DNA from: Pseudolactococcus reticulitermitis
GTDB taxonomy: Bacteria > Bacillota > Bacilli > Lactobacillales > Streptococcaceae
Assembly: GCF_002260845.1 (NCBI RefSeq)
Contig: NZ_BEDT01000002.1
Coordinates: forward strand, 62,001-126,000
Length of the DNA: 64,000 nt
Reading direction: 5' to 3'
Both the position numbers and the translations under genes were made by a program. The notes below the pieces were generated by a model. That model was not told the origin of the DNA. It made no database searches and worked only from the letters and a program-made list of their open reading frames with translations. Below are positions 61,919-64,000 of this stretch, one piece after another; positions within the stretch are counted from its first letter, which is position 1; every line of letters starts with the position of its first letter.

Positions 61919-63653
61919 ATTTATGCCGAAAGAAGTGAAAAAGTATGTTATAGAGTACGAAAAAGGGAAGATAAAATTAAATAAAGAGCGTGTACAGTTG
62001 ATTGATTATGTTGCGCGTGAAATTGGTCCACGTTTATGCTCTAAAGAGGTGTTTTTTGATGCTGACCAGATTAAAAAATGTATTGGCTATATCGAAAAAT
62101 GGTTTTTTAAACTGGAAAATTTTCAAAAATTTATCATCGCTTTTGTGTTTTTATATTTTTCGGAGAATAAAGCAAATGTTTACCGTGAATTTTTAATCAT
62201 GATGGGGCGTGGCGGTGGCAAAAACGGTTTGATTTCTGGTATTTGTTCGTATCTGTTGACACCGATGCATGGTATTGACAAGTATGACATTTCAATCGTG
62301 GCGAATAGCGAGGAGCAAGCAAAAGTCAGTTTTGATGAGATTTACGATGTGATTGAGGGAAACCCTGCGCTTAAAAAGACTTTTGATAATAAAAGGGCAA
62401 GAATCAGAAACCGTCAGACTAAAAGCGTGATTCGTTATGTGACTAGCAATGGTAGCACGAAGGATGGTGCGCGTGATGGCGCTGTTATTTTTGACGAAAT
62501 ACATCGCTATGAGAGTAATCGTGATGTACGGGTGCATGTTTCCGGGCTTGGCAAGCGCCCAAATCCACGGCAATTTTACATCGGGACTGATGGCTATGTG
62601 CGTGATGGCTTTATCGATAACATTAAAGATAAGGCGCAAAAAGTGCTGACGGGAAAAACGCGTTTTAATTCGCTTTTTCCGTTTATCTGCAAGCTTGATG
62701 ATGAGCGTCAGGTGGATGATTTGGCAACGTGGGAGCTTGCCAATCCGATGTTTCACAAGCCTTTGAGTTCATATGCTAAAGACTTGTGGAATGAGGTGGT
62801 TGAGCAGTATGAGGAGTTGCAAGATGACCCAAGCAATCGAGAAGAGTTCATGACTAAACGGATGAATTTGCCTGTTGCAGATACTGAGCGGAGTGTGGCG
62901 AGCCATGAGGAGCTGGTGGCGACTAAGCGAGAATTTCCTGATTTGGCTGGTCGGCAATGTGTGGGGGCGTTTGACTATGCTGCTGTTCGAGACTTTGCAG
63001 CAGTTGGACTTTTGTTTAAATCAGGCGAGGATTATGTCTGGCTATCTCATAGTTTTGTCCGCAAAGAGTTTGTGGATGCGACTTATGGCTATAGCAAGCC
63101 CAAGGAGACGGTCAATGGCAAGCGGATGTTTGCGCCAATCAAAAAATGGGAGGATGATGGCTTTTTGACGGTACTTGATGCACCGACGATTAGCGCTGAC
63201 CATATAGCAGATTGGTTTGTCAGGATGCGTGATGACGAGGGTTACGATTTGCAGACGATTGTGGCGGATAGATTTAGGGCTGAACATGTGCAACAAGCAT
63301 TTGAAGTGCGTGACTTTGAAGTGCAATATAAAAATAAATTTGATGCGCCGCCGGGTTATCGTTTGGAGATTTTACGAAATGCCCTTGCGATTGATAGTTT
63401 AGTTGCGCCGAAAGTTGAGAGTGCTTTTGCCAGTCAAAATGTCATTTTTGGCGATAATGATATGATGCGGTGGTACACGCATAATGTGTTGCGCAAGCTA
63501 AAGGGCGATGGCAATGTCATCTATGTCAAAAAAGAGGATGTCCGGCGCAAGACGGATGGTTTTAAGGCGTTTGAATACGCGATGTATCATTCGGGAGACT
63601 TGCAAGATGTTAGTGTTGGGGATTTCTATGACAATGTTAATGACTGGTTTTAG
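61905..63653 (+). CDS. terL: phage terminase large subunit
   Basis: 582 residues. ATPase with Walker A GRGGGKN (~101-107), Walker B AVIFDEIH (~192-199), and an RNase H-like nuclease with GAFDYAAVRDFAAVGLL (~350) and IVADRFRAEHVQQAFE. Cuts and pumps DNA into the prohead. Length is typical of the Terminase_1/HK97-like group. Confidence 0.94.
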   Translation: MNYIEFMPKEVKKYVIEYEKGKIKLNKERVQLIDYVAREIGPRLCSKEVFFDADQIKKCIGYIEKWFFKLENFQKFIIAFVFLYFSENKANVYREFLIMMGRGGGKNGLISGICSYLLTPMHGIDKYDISIVANSEEQAKVSFDEIYDVIEGNPALKKTFDNKRARIRNRQTKSVIRYVTSNGSTKDGARDGAVIFDEIHRYESNRDVRVHVSGLGKRPNPRQFYIGTDGYVRDGFIDNIKDKAQKVLTGKTRFNSLFPFICKLDDERQVDDLATWELANPMFHKPLSSYAKDLWNEVVEQYEELQDDPSNREEFMTKRMNLPVADTERSVASHEELVATKREFPDLAGRQCVGAFDYAAVRDFAAVGLLFKSGEDYVWLSHSFVRKEFVDATYGYSKPKETVNGKRMFAPIKKWEDDGFLTVLDAPTISADHIADWFVRMRDDEGYDLQTIVADRFRAEHVQQAFEVRDFEVQYKNKFDAPPGYRLEILRNALAIDSLVAPKVESAFASQNVIFGDNDMMRWYTHNVLRKLKGDGNVIYVKKEDVRRKTDGFKAFEYAMYHSGDLQDVSVGDFYDNVNDWF

Positions 63654-63704
63654 TGATATGAGCATAGGGCGCGCGAATTGTCAAGCGTGCAAAATTAAGT
63701 TGGT

Positions 63705-63736
63705 TAAAAAAGTCCTATTTTTGAGGCTTTTTTTGT
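63705..63736 (+). terminator. hairpin between terL and portal
   Basis: AAAAAAGTCCT / AGGCTTTTTTT arms (one bulge), T-run. A 42-codon frame (63657-63785) runs through it and is not supported. TATACT at 63739-63744 behind the hairpin could restart transcription. Confidence 0.5.
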
Positions 63737-63773
63737 TTATACTGGATTTATACAACATGAAGAAAGGGGTGCT

Positions 63774-64000
63774 ATGGGGGTTTTAGATGCCATTTTGGGG
63801 CGCAAGGAGCGGTCTAGTTTTGAATTTGTGATGGCAAGTGCCACTGCTCAGGCGACGATGAAAAACATTGCGCTTGATACGTGTGTGAATTATGTCGCTC
63901 GGACTTTTGCTAAGGCGACTTTTATCAAAAAAGACAAAAATCAAAAGTCTGTTTTTGACGAGGATTACTATTTACTGAATAGTCGTCCCAATCCTAATCA
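63774..64000 (+). CDS. phage portal protein, N-terminal part (runs off window)
   Basis: 75 codons from ATG 63774, SD GAAAGGGG. Starts MGVLDAILGRKERSSFEFV and has MKNIALDTCVNYVARTFAKA and DYYLLNSRPNPN, the start of HK97-type portals. The gene continues beyond base 64000. Confidence 0.85.
   Translation, partial: MGVLDAILGRKERSSFEFVMASATAQATMKNIALDTCVNYVARTFAKATFIKKDKNQKSVFDEDYYLLNSRPNPN

Noticed and set aside
63657-63785. 42-codon frame after terL
   Set aside because: It runs through a terminator-like hairpin and the portal SD and start; composition is explained by those signals.

Overview
The window looks like a chromosome segment of a low-GC lactic acid bacterium of the Streptococcaceae, most like a Lactococcus-type species. 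Pointers are the ciaRH two-component system, the manXYZ-manO and serS neighbourhood, a dexB-type glucosidase, spxR next to a DHH phosphoesterase, and the ebsA / ferredoxin / LysM protein / cmk cluster. The species is an inference. No rRNA genes and no CRISPR array were seen.

Positions 1-19230 hold housekeeping genes: the 3' two thirds of typA, a small membrane protein, tsaE, acetyltransferases, a LytR-CpsA-Psr (LCP) protein, tRNA-Arg(UCU), a split cobalamin-dependent methionine synthase module (separate reactivation domain, ECF S component, three-domain MetH), a lipoprotein, a metallo-beta-lactamase protein, tadA, the SRP RNA, ogt, spxR, a DHH phosphoesterase, an HD protein, a Bax-inhibitor-like membrane protein, and serS behind a T-box leader. 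Positions 19229-28800 hold manO, the mannose PTS operon under a CcpA-like site, a LysR regulator, ebsA, ferredoxin, a LysM protein, cmk and a second LCP gene.

Positions 28899-43523 form a maltose/maltodextrin system. MalEFG imports maltodextrins. A neopullulanase-type enzyme, an alpha-amylase and two GH13 glucosidases cut them. Maltose phosphorylase and beta-phosphoglucomutase turn maltose into glucose and glucose-6-phosphate. MalR (LacI family) is encoded at the end. Near-identical 14-bp operators (TGCAA-N4-TTGCA type) lie in or next to four promoters. ciaRH and yidD follow.

From about 46.0 kb to the window end lies the left part of a tailed prophage: tyrosine integrase, an accessory lysogeny module (a PUA-like/membrane protein and a DEDDh exonuclease with BRCT), CI-like and Cro-like repressors with repeated operators, a mosaic island of small genes on both strands that includes a Tad2-like anti-Thoeris candidate and a DUF4145 gene flanked by 62-bp direct repeats, a run of translationally coupled small genes, a split C5 methyltransferase, a D12 adenine methyltransferase, an HUH-type replication protein, a late regulator, HNH, TerS, TerL and the start of the portal gene.

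The most striking sequence-level pattern is eight chromosomal genes whose ATG starts exactly 6 nt after an extended -10 element (TGN-TAWAMT-N6-ATG, no Shine-Dalgarno). This predicts leaderless mRNAs for tsaE, both LCP genes, yueI-like, an acetyltransferase, an HD protein, manO and ferredoxin. Other points of interest are the structured malE-malF gap, the hairpin-rich leader of metH, and a prophage that shows no theta-type replication genes between its repressors and terminase.
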